From contig NW_027018126.1 of the NCBI RefSeq assembly GCF_032854445.1, positions 1-64,000 on the forward strand: a stretch of DNA of 64,000 nt, written 5' to 3'. This document shows positions 10,901 to 25,200 of the stretch, one piece after another. Source of the stretch: Liolophura sinensis (Eukaryota; Mollusca; Polyplacophora; Chitonida; Chitonidae). Both the position numbers and the translations under genes were made by a program. A model generated the notes under the pieces. That model searched no databases. It saw only the letters and a program-made list of their open reading frames with translations, and was not told the origin of the DNA. Numbering within the stretch: position 1 is the stretch's first letter; each line of letters starts with the position of its first letter.

Positions 10901-13900
10901 AGAATATTTTACAGCAGACTGTATCAAGTACCTTGTGTTTTTCACGTACAAATGCTGTGGTTTTTCTACACGTAGATAAAGACATTGAGATTGTCTTGGA
11001 CTTAGAAATAAGACAATTGCTGGGTGAGTTAAATCGGCTTGGCCCAAAGATTTCAGGTCTTCTGGGCTACCGAAGGGCACATAACTTATAGTCAAAAGTT
11101 GAATATAGTAATGACCAGTCGCGATTGTACAGAGTACAGTGTAGTCGATTTTAATTAACAAAAAGACCAGGCAAAAATGCAAAAGTGGACAAACTGTTCC
11201 AGTGGTGCTGGTAAGAGGCTAATCCGACGTATTTTGTGACGAGAAATCGAATGGTGCAAACCGCGTTGCTCTCCGACCAATACTTTTGGCTGTAGTGACA
11301 ATTGAATGATCATTGATATCATATTCACGTGCCCAGCAACGGCTCTTACTCCATGGAAACCAGGGATATTTGCAATTTTTAACTGCTGCCGATGCCTGGC
11401 CCAATTCCGCATCTTTTGGCACCTTATAAATGTGGGTCAGTGTTCAGTTGTACTTTTTACAGCAGACTGTATCAAGTACCTTGTGTTTTTTTATGTACAA
11501 ATGGTCTGGTTTTTCTACACGTAGATAAAGACATTGAGATTGTCTTAGACTTAGAAGTAAGACAATTGCTGGGTGAGTTAAATGGGCTTAGCCCAAAGAT
11601 TTGACGTCTTCTGGGCTACCGAAGGGCACATAACTTATAGTCAAAAGTTGAATATAGTAATGACCAGTCGCGATTGTACAGAGTACAGTGTAGCCGATTT
11701 CAATTAACAAAAAGACCAGGTAAAAATGCAAAAGTGGAAAAACTGTTCCAGTGCTGCTGGTAAGAGGCTAATCCGACGTATTTTGTGACGAGAAATCGAA
11801 TGGTGCAAACCTCGTTGCTCTCCGACCAATACTTTTGGCTGTAGTGACAATTGAATGATCATTGATGTCATAATTACGTGCCCAGCAACGGCTCTTACTC
11901 CATGGAAACCAGGGATATTTGCAATTTTTTAACAGCTGCCGATGCCTGGCCCAATTCCGCATCTTTTGGCACCTTATAAATGTGGGTCAGTGTTTAGTTA
12001 TACTTTTTACAGCAGACTGTATCAAGTACCTTGTGTTTTTTATGTACAAATGGTGTGGTTTTTCTACACGTAGATAAAGACATTGAGATTGTCTTGCACT
12101 TAGAAATAAGACAATTGCTGGGTGAGTTAAATGGGCTTGGCCCAAAGATTTCAGGTCTTCTGGGCTACCGAAGGGCACATAACTTATAGTCAAAAGTTGA
12201 ATATAGTAATGACCAGTCGCGATTGTACAGAGTACAGTGTAGTCGATTTCAATTAACAAAAAGACCAGGCAAAAATGCAAAAGTGGACAAACTGTTCCAG
12301 TGGTGCTGGTAAGAGGCTAATCCGACGTATTTTGTGACGAGAAATCGAATGGTGCAAAACCGCGTTGCTCTCCGACCAATACTTTTGGCTGTAGTGACAA
12401 TTGAATGATAATTGATATCATATTCACGTGCCCCAGCAACGGCTCTTACTCCATGGAAACCAGGGATATTTGCAATTTTTTAACTGCTGCCGATGCCTGG
12501 CCCAATTCCGCATCTTTTGGCACCTTATAAATGTGGGTCAGTGTTCAGTTGTACTTTTTACAGCAGACTGTATCAAGTACCTTGTGTTTTTTATGTACAA
12601 ATGGTCTGGTTTTTCTACACGTAGATAAAGACATTGAGATTGTCTTAGACTTAGAAGTAAGACAATTGCTGGGTGAGTTAAATGGGCTTAGCCCAAAGAT
12701 TTGACGTCTTCTGGGCTACCGAAGGGCACATAACTTATAGTCAAAAGTTGAATATAGTAATGACCAGTCGCGATTGTACAGAGTACAGTGTAGCCGATTT
12801 TCAATTAACAAAAAGACCAGGTAAAAATGCAAAAGTGGAAAAAATGTTCCAGTGCTGCTGGTAAGAGGCTAATCCGACGTAATTTGTGACGAGAAATCGA
12901 ATGGTGCAAACCGCGTTGCTCTCCGACCAATACTTTTGGCTGTAGTGACAATTGAATGATCATTGATGTCATAATCACGTGCCCAGCAACGGCTCCTTAC
13001 TCCATGGAAAACCAGGGATATTTGCAATTTTTTAACAGCTGCCGATGCCTGGCCCAATTCCGCATCTTTTGGCACCTTATAAATGTGGGGTCAGTGTTTA
13101 GTTATACTTTTTACAGCAGACTGTATCAAGTACCTTGTGTTTTTTATGTACAAATGGTGTGGGTTTTTTCTACACGTAGATAAAGACATTGAGGTTGTCT
13201 TGCACTTAGAAGTAAGACAACTGCTGGGTGAGTTAAATGGCTTAGCCCAAAGATTTGACGTCTTCTGGGCTACCGAAGGGCACATAACTTATAGTCAAAA
13301 GTTGAATATAGTAATGACCAGTCGCGATTGTACAGAGTACAGTGTAGCCGATTTCAATTAAGAAAAAGACCAGGTAAAAATGCAAAAGTGGAAAAACTGT
13401 TCCAGTGCTACTAGTAAGAGGCTAATCGCACGTATTTTGTGGCGAGAAATCGAATGTGCAAACCGCGTTGCTCTCTGACCAATACTTTTTGGCTGTAGAG
13501 ACAATTGAATGATCATTTATGTCATATTCACGTGCCCAGCAACGGCTCTTACTCCATGGAAACCAGGGATATTTGCAATTTTTTAACAGCTGCCGATGCC
13601 TGGCCCAATTCCGCATCTTTAGGCACCTTATTCATGTGGGCCTGTGGTCAGTTGAACTTTTTACAGCAGACTGTATCAAGTACCTTGTGTTTTTTATGTA
13701 CAAATGGTGTGGTTTTTCTACACGTAGATAAAGACATTGAGATTGTCTTGCACTTAGAAGTAAGACAATTGCTCGTGAGTTAAATGGGCTTAGCCCAAAA
13801 GATTTGACGTCTTCTGGGCTACCGAAGGGCACATAACTTATAGGTCAAAAGTTGAATATAGTAATGACCAGTCGCGATTGTACAGAGTACAGTGTAGTCG

Positions 13901-15080
13901 ATTTCAATTAACAAAAAGACCAGGCAAAAATGCAAAAGTGGACAAACTGTTCCAGTGGTGCTGGTAAGAGGCTAATCCGACGTATTTTGTGACGAGAAAT
14001 CGAATGGTGCAAACCGCGTTGCTCTCCGACCAATACTTTTGGCTGTAGTGACAATTGAATGATAATTGATATCATATTCACGTGCCCCAGCAACGGCTCT
14101 TACTCCATGGAAACCAGGGATATTTGCAATTTTTTAACTGCTGCCGATGCCTGGCCCAATTCCGCATCTTTTGGCACCTTATAAATGTGGGTCAGTGTTC
14201 AGTTGTACTTTTACAGCAGACTGTATCAAGTACCTTGTGTTTTTTATGTACAAATGGTCTGGTTTTTCTACACGTAGATAAAGACATTGAGATTGTCTTA
14301 GACTTAGAAGTAAGACAATTGCTGGGTGAGTTAAATGGGCTTAGCCCAAAGATTTGACGTCTTCTGGGCTACCGAAGGGCACATAACTTATAGTCAAAAG
14401 TTTGAATATAGTAATGACCAGTCCGCGATTGTACAGAGTACAGTGTAGCGATTTCAATTAACAAAAAGACCAGGTAAAAATGCAAAAAGTGGAAAAAATG
14501 TTCCAGTGCTGCTGGTAAGAGGCTAATCCGACGTATTTTGTGACGAGAAATCGAATGGTGCAAACCGCGTTGCTCTCCGACCAATACTTTTGGCTGTAGT
14601 GACAATTGAATGATCATTGATGTCATAATCACGTTGCCAGGGCCAACGGCTCTTACTCCATGGAAACCAGGGATATTTGCAATTTTTTAACAGCTGCCGA
14701 TGCCTGGCCCAATTCCGCATCTTTTGGCACCTTATAAATGTGGGTCAGTGTTTAGTTATACTTTTTTACAGCAGACTGTATCAAGTACCTTGTGTTTTTT
14801 TATGTACAAATGGTGTGGTTTTTTCTACACGTAGATAAAGACATTGAGGTTGTCTTGCACTTAGAAGTAAGACAACTGCTGGGGTGGAGTTAAATGGGCT
14901 TAGCCCAAAGATTTGACGTCTTCGTGGGCTACCGAAGGGGCACATAACTTATAGTCAAAAAGTTGAATAGTAGTAATGACCAGTCGCGATTGTACAGAGT
15001 ACAGTGTAGCCGATTTCAATTAAGAAAAAGACCAGGTAAAAATGCAAAAGTGGAAAAACTGTTCCAGTGCTACTAGTAAG
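10901..15080 (+). repeat. E-F-E'-D multimer, copy 1
   Basis: Anchors are 11219 (E), 11768 (F), 12317 (E'), 12869 (D), 13422 (C), 13972 (E') and 14523 (D). The segment opens with the rare GTTTAGTAGAATATTTTAC at 10892, which is also found before or within the related blocks near 19727, 22476 and 25216. E units carry GGACAAACTGTTCCAGTGG and an EcoRV-type GATATC. Spacing becomes irregular after 12317 (552, 553, 550, 551, 563), with many single-base insertions, for example around 14880-14945. Confidence 0.8.
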
Positions 15081-17850
15081 GAGTGCTAATCCGACGTATT
15101 TTGTGGCGAGAAATCGAATGGTGCAAACCGCGTTGCTCTCTGGACCAATACTTTTGGCTGTAGAGACAATTGAATGATCATTTATGTCATATTCACGTGC
15201 CCAGCAACGGCTCTTACTCCATGGAAACCAGGGATATTTGCAATTTTTTAACAGCTGCCGATGCCTGGCCCAATTCCGCATCTTTAGGCACCTTATTCAT
15301 GTGGGCCTGTGGTCAGTTGAACTTTTTACAGCAGACTGTATCAAGTACCTTGTGTTTTTTTTAATGTTAAAATTAGGGTGGTGTTTTTTCTACACGTAGA
15401 TAAAGACATTGAGATTGTCTTGCACTTAGAAGTAAGACAATTGCTGCGTGAGTTAATGGGCTTAGCCCAAAGATTTGACGTCTTCTGGGCTACGAAGGGC
15501 ACATAACTTATAGTCAAAAGTTGAATATAGTAATGACCAGTCGCGATTTGTACAGAGTACAGTGTAGCCGATTTCAATTAACAAAAAGACCAGGTAAAAA
15601 TGCAAAAGTGGAAAAACTGTTCCAGTGCTGCTGGTAAGAGGCTAATCCGACGTATTTTGTGACGAGAAATCGAATGGTGCAAACCGCGTTGATCTCCGAC
15701 CAATACTTTTGGCTGTAGTGACAATTGAATGATCATTGATATCATAATCACGTGCCCAGCAACGGCTCTTACTCCATGGAAACCAGGGATATTTGCAATT
15801 TTTTAACAGCTGCCGATGCCTGGCCCAATTCCGCATCTTTTGGCACCTTATAAATGTGGGTCAGTGTTTAGTTGTACTTTTTACAGCAGACTGTATCAAG
15901 TACCTTGTGTTTTTTATGTACCAAATGGTGTGGTTTTTCTACACGTAGATAAAGACATTGAGATTGTCTTGCACTTAGAAGTAAGACAATTGCTGGGTGA
16001 GTTAAATGGGCTTAGCCCAAAGATTTGACGTCTTCTGGGCTACCGAAGGGCACATAACTTATAGTCAAAAGTTGAATATAGTAATGACCAGTCGCGATTG
16101 TACAGAGTACAGTGTAGCCGATTTCAATTAACAAAAAGACCAGGTAAAGATGCAAAAGTGGAAAAACTGTTCCAGTGCTACTAGTAAGAGGCTAATCCGA
16201 CGTATTTTGTGGCGAGAAATCGAATGGTGCAAACCGCGTTGATCTCCGACCAATACTTTTGGCTGTAGTGACAATTGAATGATCATTGATGTCATAATCA
16301 CGTGCGTAGCAACGGCTCTTACTCCATGGAAACCAGGGATATTTGGAATTTTTTAACAGCTGCCGATGCCTGGCCCAATTCTGCATCTTTTGGCACCTTA
16401 TAAATGTGGGTCAGTGTTTAGTTGTACTTTTTACAGCAGACTGTATCAAGTACCTTGTGTTTTTTATGTACAAATGGTCTGGTTTTTCTACACGTAGATA
16501 AAGACATTGAGATTGTCTTGCACTTAGAAGTAAGACAATTGCTGGGTGAGTTAAATGGGCTTAGCCCAAAGATTTGACGTCTTCTGGGCTACCGAAGGGC
16601 ACATAAGCTTATAGTCAAAAGTTGAATATAGTAATGACCAGTTCGCGATTTGTACAGAGTACAGTGTAGCCGATTTCAATTAACAAAAAGACCAGGTAAA
16701 GATGCAAAAGTGCACAAACTGTTCCAGTGCTGCTGGTAAGAGGCTAATCCGACGTATTTTGTGACGAGAAATCGAATGGTGCAAACCGCGTTGCTCTCCG
16801 ACCAATACTTTTTGGCTGTAGTGACAATTTGAATGATCATTGATGTCATAATCACGTGCGTAGCAACGGGCTCTTACTCCATGGAAACCAGGGATATTTG
16901 CAATTTTTTTAACAGCTGCCGATGCCTGGCCCCAATTCTGCATCTTTTGGCACCTTATAAATGTGGGTCAGTGTTTAGTTGTACTTTTTACAGCAGACTG
17001 TATCAAGTACCTTGTGTTTTTTATGTACAAATGGTCTGGTTTTTCTACACGTAGATAAAGACATTGAGATTGTCTTGCACTTAGAAGTAAGACAATTGCT
17101 GGGTGAGTTAAATGGGCTTAGCCGAAAGATTTGACGTCTTCTGGGCTACCGAAGGGCACATAACTTATAGTCAAAAGTTGAATATAGTAATGACCAGTCG
17201 CGATTTGTACAGAGTACAGGTGTAACCGATTTCAATTAACAAAAAGACCAGGGTAAAGATGCAAAAAGTGGACAAACTGTTCCAGTGCGTGCTGGTAAGA
17301 GGCTAATCCGACGTATTTTGTGGCGAGAAATCGAATGGTGCAAACCGCGTTGCTCTCTGACCAATACTTTTGGCTGTAGAGACAATTGAATGATGATTTA
17401 TGTCATATTCACGTGCCCAGCAACGGCTCTTACTCCATGGAAACCAGGGATATTTGCAATTTTTTAACAGCTGCCGATGCTGGCCCAATTCCGCATCTTT
17501 AGGCACCTTATTCATGTGGGCCTGTGGTCAGTTGAACTTTTTACAGGCAGACTGTAACAAGTACCTTGTGTTTTTTATGTACAAATGGTCTGGTTTTTCT
17601 ACACGTAGATAAAGACATTGAGATTGTCTTGCACTTAGAAGTAAGACAATTGCTGGGTGAGTTAAATGGGCCTAGCCCAAAGATTTGACGTCTTCTGGGC
17701 TACCGAAGGGCACATAACTTATAGTCAAAAGTTGAATATAGTAATGACCCAGTCGCGATTGTACAGAGTACAGTGTAGTCGATTTTAAATTAACAAAAAG
17801 ACCAGGCAAAAATGCAAAAGTGGACAAACTGTTCCAGTGGTGCTGGTAAG
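15081..17850 (+). repeat. C-R-G trimer segment, copy 2
   Basis: Anchors are 15086 (C), 15642 (R), 16192 (R and G features combined), 16744 (G) and 17303 (C, with TGATGATTTATGTC). The order matches 5-7 kb and 28.3-31 kb. The unit at 16192 combines the R mark GATCTCC with the G mark GTGCGTAGC, a mosaic expected from unequal exchange or conversion between neighbours. Spacing is inflated (556, 550, 552, 559, 551) by scattered single-base insertions. Confidence 0.78.
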
Positions 17851-20800
17851 AGGCTAATCCGACGTATTTTGTGACGAGAAATCGAATGGTGCAAACCGCG
17901 TTGCTCTCCGACCAATACTTTTGGCTGTAGTGACAATTGAATGATCATTGATATCATATTCACGTGCCCAGCAACGGCTCTTACTCCATGGAAACCAGGG
18001 ATATTTGCAATTTTTAACTGCTGCCGATGCCTGGCCCAATTCCGCATCTTTTGGCACTTATAAATGTGGGTCAGTGTTCAGTTGTACTTTTTACAGCAGA
18101 CTGTATCAAGTACCTTGTGTTTTTTATGTACAAATGGTCTGGTTTTTCTACACGTAGATAAAGACATTGAGATTGTCTTAGACTTAGAAGTAAGACAATT
18201 GCTGGGTGAGTTAAATGGGCTTAGCCCAAAGATTTGACGTCCTTCTGGGCTACCGAAGGGCACATAACTTATAGTCAAAAGTTGAATATAGTAATGACCA
18301 GTCGCGATTGTACAGAGTACAGTGTAGCCGATTTCAATTAAGAAAAAGACCAGGTAAAAATGCAAAAGTGAAAAACTGTTCCAGTGCTGCTGGTAAGAGG
18401 CTAATCCGACGTATTTTGTGACGAGAAATCGAATGGTGCAAACCGCGTTGCTCTCCGACCAATACTTTTGGCTGTAGTGACAATTGAATGATCATTGATG
18501 TCATAATTACGTGCCCAGCAACGGCTCTTACTCCATGGAAACCAGGGATATTTGCAATTTTTTAACAGCTGCCGATGCCTGGCCCAATTCCGCATCTTTT
18601 GGGCACCTTATAAATGTGGGTCAGTGTTTAGTTATACTTTTTACAGCAGACGTGTATCAAGTACCTTGTGTTTTTTATGTACAAATGGTGTGGTTTTTAC
18701 TACACGTAGATAAAGACATTGAGATTGTCTTGCACTTAGAAATAAGACAACTGCTGGGTGAGTTAAATGGGCTTGGCCCAAAGATTTCAGGTCTTCTGGG
18801 CTACCGAAGGGCACATAACTTATAGTCAAAAGTTGAATATAGTAATGACCAGTCGCGATTGTACAGAGTACAGTGTAGTCGATTTCAATTAACAAAAAGA
18901 CCAGGCAAAAATGCAAAAGTGGACAAACTGTTCCAGTGCTGCTGGTAAGAGGCTAATCCGACGTATTTTGTGACGAGAAATCGAATGGTGCAAACCGCGT
19001 TGCTCTCCGACCAATACTTTTGGCTGTAGTGACAATTGAATGATCATTGATATCATATTCACGTGCCCAGCAACGGCTCTTACTCCATGGAAACCAGGGA
19101 TATTTGCAATTTTTTAACTGCTGCCGATGCCTGGCCCAATTCCGCATCTTTTGGCACCTTATAAATGTGGGTCAGTGTTCAGTTGTACTTTTTACAGCAG
19201 ACTGTATCAAGTACCTTGTGTTTTTTATGTACAAATGGTCTGGTTTTTCTACACGTAGATAAAGACATTGAGATTGTCTTAGACTTAGAAGTAAGACAAT
19301 TGCTGGATGAGTTAAATGGGCTTAGCCCAAAGATTTGACGTCTTCTGGGCTACCGAAGGGCACATAACTTATAGTCAAAAGTTGAATATAGTAATGACCA
19401 GTCGAGATTGTACAGAGTACAGTGTAGCCGATTTCAATTAACAAAAAGACCAGGTAAAAATGCAAAAGTGGAAAAAATGTTCCAGTGCTGCTGGTAAGAG
19501 GCTAATCCGACGTATTTTGTGACGAGAAATCGAATGGTGCAAACCGCGTTGCTCTCCGATCAATACTTTTGGCTGTAGTGACAATTGAATGATCATTGAT
19601 GTCATAATCACGTGCCCAGCAACGGCTCTTACTCCATGGAAACCAGGGATATTTGCAATTTTTTAACAGCTGCCGATGCCTGGCCCAATTCCGCATCTTT
19701 TGGCACATTATAAATGTGGGTCAGTGTTTAGTAGAATATTTTACAGCAGACTGTATCAAGTACCTTGTGTTTTTTATGTACAAATGGTCTGGTTTTTCTA
19801 CACGTAGATAAAGACATTGAGATTGTCTTGGACTTAGAAATAAGACAATTGCTGGGTGAGTTAAATGGGCTTAGCCCAAAGATTTCAGGTCTTCTGGGCT
19901 ACCGAAGGGCAAATAACTTATAGTTAAAAGTTGAATATAGTAATGACCAGTCGCGATTGTACAGAGTACAGTGTAGCCGATTTCAATTAACAAAAAGACC
20001 AGGCAAAAATGCAAAAGTGGAAAAACTGTTCCAGTGCTGCTGGTAAGAGGCTAATCCGACGTATTTTGTGACGAGAAATCGAATGGTGCAAACCGCGTTG
20101 CTCTCCGACCAATACTTTTGGCTGTAGTGACAATTGAATGATCATTGATGTCATATTCACGTGCCCAGTAACGGCTCTTACTCCATGGAAACCAGGGATA
20201 TTTGCAATTTTTCAACAGCTGCCGATGCCTGGCCCAATTCCGCAACTTTAGGCACCTTATTCATGTGGGTCTGTGGTCAGTTGAACTTTTTACAGCAGAC
20301 TGTATCAAGTACCTTGTGTTTTTTATGTACAAATGGTCTGGTTTTTCTACACGTAGATAAAGACATTGAGATTGTCTTGCACTTAGAAGTAAGACAATTG
20401 CTGGGTGAGTTAAATGGGCTTAGCCCAAAGATTTGACGTCTTCTGGGCTACCGAAGGGCACATAACTTATAGTCAAAAGTTGAATATAGTAATGACCAGT
20501 CGCGATTGTACAGAGTACAGTGTAGCCGATTTCAATTAAGAAAAAGACGACCAGGTAAAAATGCAAAAGTGGAAAAACTGTTCCAGTGCTACTAGTAAGA
20601 GGCTAATCCGACGTATTTTGTGGCGAGAAATCGAATGGTGCAAACCGCGTTGCTCTCTGACCAATACTTTTGGCTGTAGAGACAATTGAATGATGATTTA
20701 TGTCATATTCACGTGCCCAGCAACGCTCTTACTCCATGGAAACCAGGGATATTTGCAATTTTTTAACAGCTGCCGATGCCTGGCCCAATTCCGCATCTTT

Positions 20801-22250
20801 AGGCACCTTATTCATGTGGGCCTGTGGTCAGTTGAACTTTTTACAGCAGACTGTATCAAGTACCTTGTGTTTATTATGTACAAATGGTCTGGTTTTTCTT
20901 CACGTAGATAAAGACATTGAGATTGTCTTGCACTTAGAAGTAAGACAATTGCTGGGTGAGTTAAATGGGCTTAGCCCAAAGATTTGAAGTCTTCTGGGCT
21001 ACCGAAGGGCACATAACTTATAGTCAAAAGTTGAATATAGTAATGACCAGTCGCGATTGTACAGAGTACAGTGTAGCCGATTTCAATTAACAAAAAGACC
21101 AGGTAAAAATGCAAAAGTGGAAAAACTGTTCCAGTGCTACTAGTAAGAGGCTAATCCGACGTATTTTGTGGCGAGAAATCGAATGGTGCAAACCGCGTTG
21201 CTCTCCGACCAATACTTTTGGCTGTAGAGACAATTGAATGATCATTTATGTCATAATCACGTGCCCAGTAACGGCTCTTACTCCATGGAAACCAGGGATA
21301 TTTGCAATTTTTTAACTGCTGCCGATTCCTGGCCCAATTCCGCATCTTTTGGCACCTTATAAATGTGGGTCAGTGTTCAGTTGTACTTTTTACAGCAGAC
21401 TGTATCAAGTACCTTGTGTTTTTTATGTACAAATGGTCTGGTTTTTCTACACGTAGATAAAGACATTGAGATTGTCTTAGACTTAGAAGTAAGACAATTG
21501 CTGGGTGAGTTAAATGGGCTTAGCCCAAAGATTTGACGTCTTCTGGGCTACCGAAGGGCACATAACTTATAGTCAAAAGTTGAATATAGTAATGACCAGT
21601 CGCGATTGTACAGAGTACAGTGTAGCCGATTTCAATTAACAAAAAGACCAGGTAAAAATGCAAAAGTGGAAAAACTGTTCCAGTGCTGCTGGTAAGAGGC
21701 TAATCCGACGTATTTTGTGACGAGAAATCGAATGGTGCAAACCGCGTTGCCTCTCCGACCAATACTTTTGGCTGTAGTGACAATTGAATGATCATTTATG
21801 TCATAATCACGTGCCCAGCAACGGCTCTTACTCCATGGAAACCAGGGATATTTGGAATTTTTTAACAGCTGCCGATGCCTGGCCCAATTCCGCATCTTTT
21901 GGCACCTTATAAATGTGGTCAGTGTTTAGTTGTACTTTTTACAGCAGACTGTATCAAGTACCTTGTGTTTTTTATGTACAAATGGTCTGGTTTTTCTACA
22001 CGTAGATAAAGACATTGAGATTGTCTTGCACTTAGAAGTAAGACAATTGCTGGGTGAGTTAAATGCGCTTAGCCCAAAGATTTGACGTCTTCTGGGCTAC
22101 CGAAGGGCACATAACTTATAGTCAAAAGTTGAATATAGTAATGACCAGTCGCGATTGTACAGAGTACAGTGTAGCCGATTTCAATTAACAAAAAGACCAG
22201 GTAAAGATGCAAAAGTGGAAAAACTGTTCCAGTGCTGCTGGTAAGAGGCT
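17851..22250 (+). repeat. E-F-E'-D multimer copy 2, then C, C, T, T, D units
   Basis: Anchors are 17854 (E), 18401 (F, CATAATTACGTG), 18953 (E'), 19502 (D, followed by the TAGTAGAATATT mark), 20051 (C), 20603 (C, TGATGATTTATGTC), 21151 (T), 21700 (TTTGGAATT variant) and 22249 (D). The first four repeat the order of 11219-12869. The last three repeat 9572-10670, so two formerly separate blocks lie next to each other here. Confidence 0.78.
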
Positions 22251-25200
22251 AATCCGACGTATTTTGTGACGAGAAATCGAATGGTGCAAACCGCGTTGCT
22301 CTCCGACCAATACTTTTGGCTGTAGTGACAATTGAATGATCATTGATGTCCTAATCACGTGCCCAGCAACGGCTCTTACTCCATGGAAACCAGGGATATT
22401 TGCAATTTTTTAACAGCTGCCGATGCCTGGCCCAATTCCGCATCTTTTGGCACCTTATAAATGTGGGTCAGTGTTTAGTAGAATATTTTACAGCAGACTG
22501 TATCAAGTACCTTGTGTTTTTCACGTACAAATGGTGTGGTTTTTCTACACGTAGATAAAGACATTGAGATTGTCTTGGACTTAGAAATAAGACAATTGCT
22601 GGGTGAGTTAAATCGGCTTGGCCCAAAGATTTCAGGTCTTCTGGGCTACCGAAGGGCACATAACTTATAGTCAAAAGTTGAATATAGTAATGACCAGTCG
22701 CGATTGTACAGAGTACAGTGTAGCCGATTTTTAATTAACAAAAAGACCACGCAAAAATGCAAAAGTGGACAAACTGTTCCAGTGGTGCTGGTAAGAGGCT
22801 AATCCGACGTATTTTGTGACGAGAAATCGAATGGTGCAAACCGCGTTGCTCTCCGACCAATACTTTTGGCTGTAGTGACAATTGAATGATCATTGATATC
22901 ATATTCACGTGCCAGCAACGGCTCTTACTCCATGGAAACCAGGGATATTTGCAATTTTTAACTGCTGCCGATGCCTGGCCCAATTCCGCATCTTTTGGCA
23001 CCTTACTGAAGTGGGTCAGTGTTCAGTTGTACTTTTTACAGCAGACTGTATCAAGTACCTTGTGTTTTTTTATGTACAAATGGTCTGGTTTTTCTACACG
23101 TAGATAAAGACATTGAGATTGTCTTAGACTTAGAAGTAAGACAATTGCTGGGTGAGTTAAATGGGCTTAGCCCAAAGATTAGACGTCTTCTGGGCTACCG
23201 AAGGGCACATAACTTATAGTCAAAAGTTGAATATAGTAATGACCAGTCGCGATTGTACAGAGTACAGTGTAGCCGATTTCAATTAACAAAAAGACCAGGT
23301 AAAAATGCAAAAGTGGAAAAACTGTTCCAGTGCTGCTGGTAAGAGGCTAATCCGACGTATTTTGTGACGAGAAATCGAATGGTGCAAACCGCGTTGCTCT
23401 CCGACCAATACTTTTGGCTGTAGTGACAATTGAATGATCATTGATGTCATAATTACGTGCCCAGCAACGGCTCTTACTCCATGGAAACCAGGGATGTTTG
23501 GCAATTTTTTAACAGCTGCCGATGCCTGGCCCAATTCCGCATCTTTTGGCACCTTATAAATGTGGGTCAGTGTTTAGTTATACTTTTTACAGCAGACTGT
23601 ATCAAGTACCTTGTGTTTTTTATGTACAAATGGTCTGGTTTTTCTACACGTAGATAAAGACATTGAGATTGTCTTGCACTTAGAAATAAGACAATTGCTG
23701 GGTGAGTTAAATGGGCTTGGCCCAAAGATTTCAGGTCTTCTGGGCTACCGAAGGGCACATAACTTATAGTCAAAAGTTGAATATAGTAATGACCAGTCGC
23801 GATTGTACAGAGTACAGTGTAGTCGATTTCAATTAACAAAAAGACCAGGCAAAAATGCAAAAGTGGACAAACTGTTCCAGTGGTGCTGGTAAGAGGCTAA
23901 TCCGACGTATTTTGTGACGAGAAATCGAATGGTGCAAACCGCGTTGCTCTCCGACCAATACTTTTTGGCTGTAGTGACAATTGAATGATCATTGATATCA
24001 TATTCACGTGCCCAGCAACGGCTCTTACTCCATGGAAACCAGGGATATTTGCAATTTTTTAACTGCTGCCGATGCCTGCCCAATTCCGCATCTTTTGGCA
24101 CCTTATAAATGTGGGTCAGTGTTCAGTTGTACTTTTCACAGCAGACTGTATCAAGTACCTTGTGTTTTTTATGTACAAATGGTCTGGTTTTTCTACACGT
24201 AGATAAAGACATTGAGATTGTCTTAGACTTAGAAGTAAGACAATTGCTGGGTGAGTTAAATGGGCTTAGCCCAAAGATTTGACGTCTTCTGGGCTACCGA
24301 AGGGCACATAACTTATAGTCAAAAGTTGAATATAGTAATGACCAGTCGAGATTGTACAGAGTACAGTGTAGCCGATTTCAATTAACAAAAAGACCAGGTA
24401 AAAATGCAAAAGTGGAAAAACTGTTCCAGTGCTGCTGGTAAGAGGCTAATCCGACGTATTTTGTGACGAGAAATCGAATGGTGCAAACCGCGTTGCTCTC
24501 CGACCAATACTTTTGGCTGTAGTGACAATTGAATGATCATTGATGTCATAATCACGTGCCCAGCAACGGCTCTTACTCCATGGAAACCAGGGATATTTGC
24601 AATTTTTTAACAGCTGCCGATGCCTGGCCCAATTCCGCATCTTTTGGCACCTTATAATGTGGGTCAGTGTTTAGTTATACTTTTTACAGCAGACTGTATC
24701 AAGTACCTTGTGTTTTTTATGTACAAATGGTGTGGTTTTTCTACACGTAGATAAAGACATTGAGATTGTCTTGCACTTAGAAGTAAGACAATTGCTGGGT
24801 GAGTTAAATGCGCCTAGCCCAAAGATTTGACGTCTTCTGGGCTACCGAAGGGGCACATAACTTATAGTCAAAAGTTGAATATAGTAATGACCAGTCGCGA
24901 TTGTACAGAGTACAGTGTAGCCGATTTCAATTAACAAAAAGACCAGGTAAAGATGCAAAAGTGGAAAAAACTGTTTCCAGTGCTGCTGGTAAGAGGCTAA
25001 TCCGACGTATTTTGTGACGAGAAATCGAATGGTGCAAACCGCGTTGCTCTCCGACCAATACTTTTGGCTGTAGTGACAATTGAATGATCATTGATGTCAT
25101 AATCACGTGCCCAGCAACGGCTCTTACTCCATGGAAACCAGGGATATTTGCAATTTTTAACAGCTGCCGATGCTGGCCCAATTCCGCATCTTTTGGCACC

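Noticed and set aside
10892-10911. TAGTAGAATATTTTAC as a separate inserted motif
   Set aside because: It is a substitution variant of the usual TTAGTTGTACTTTTTAC with no net insertion. It is useful as a lineage mark (also near 19727, 22476 and 25216), not as an element.
14879-14945. Local G-rich stretch as a possible structure-forming site
   Set aside because: The extra Gs are single-base insertions in a zone full of similar insertions, and other copies of the unit lack them.
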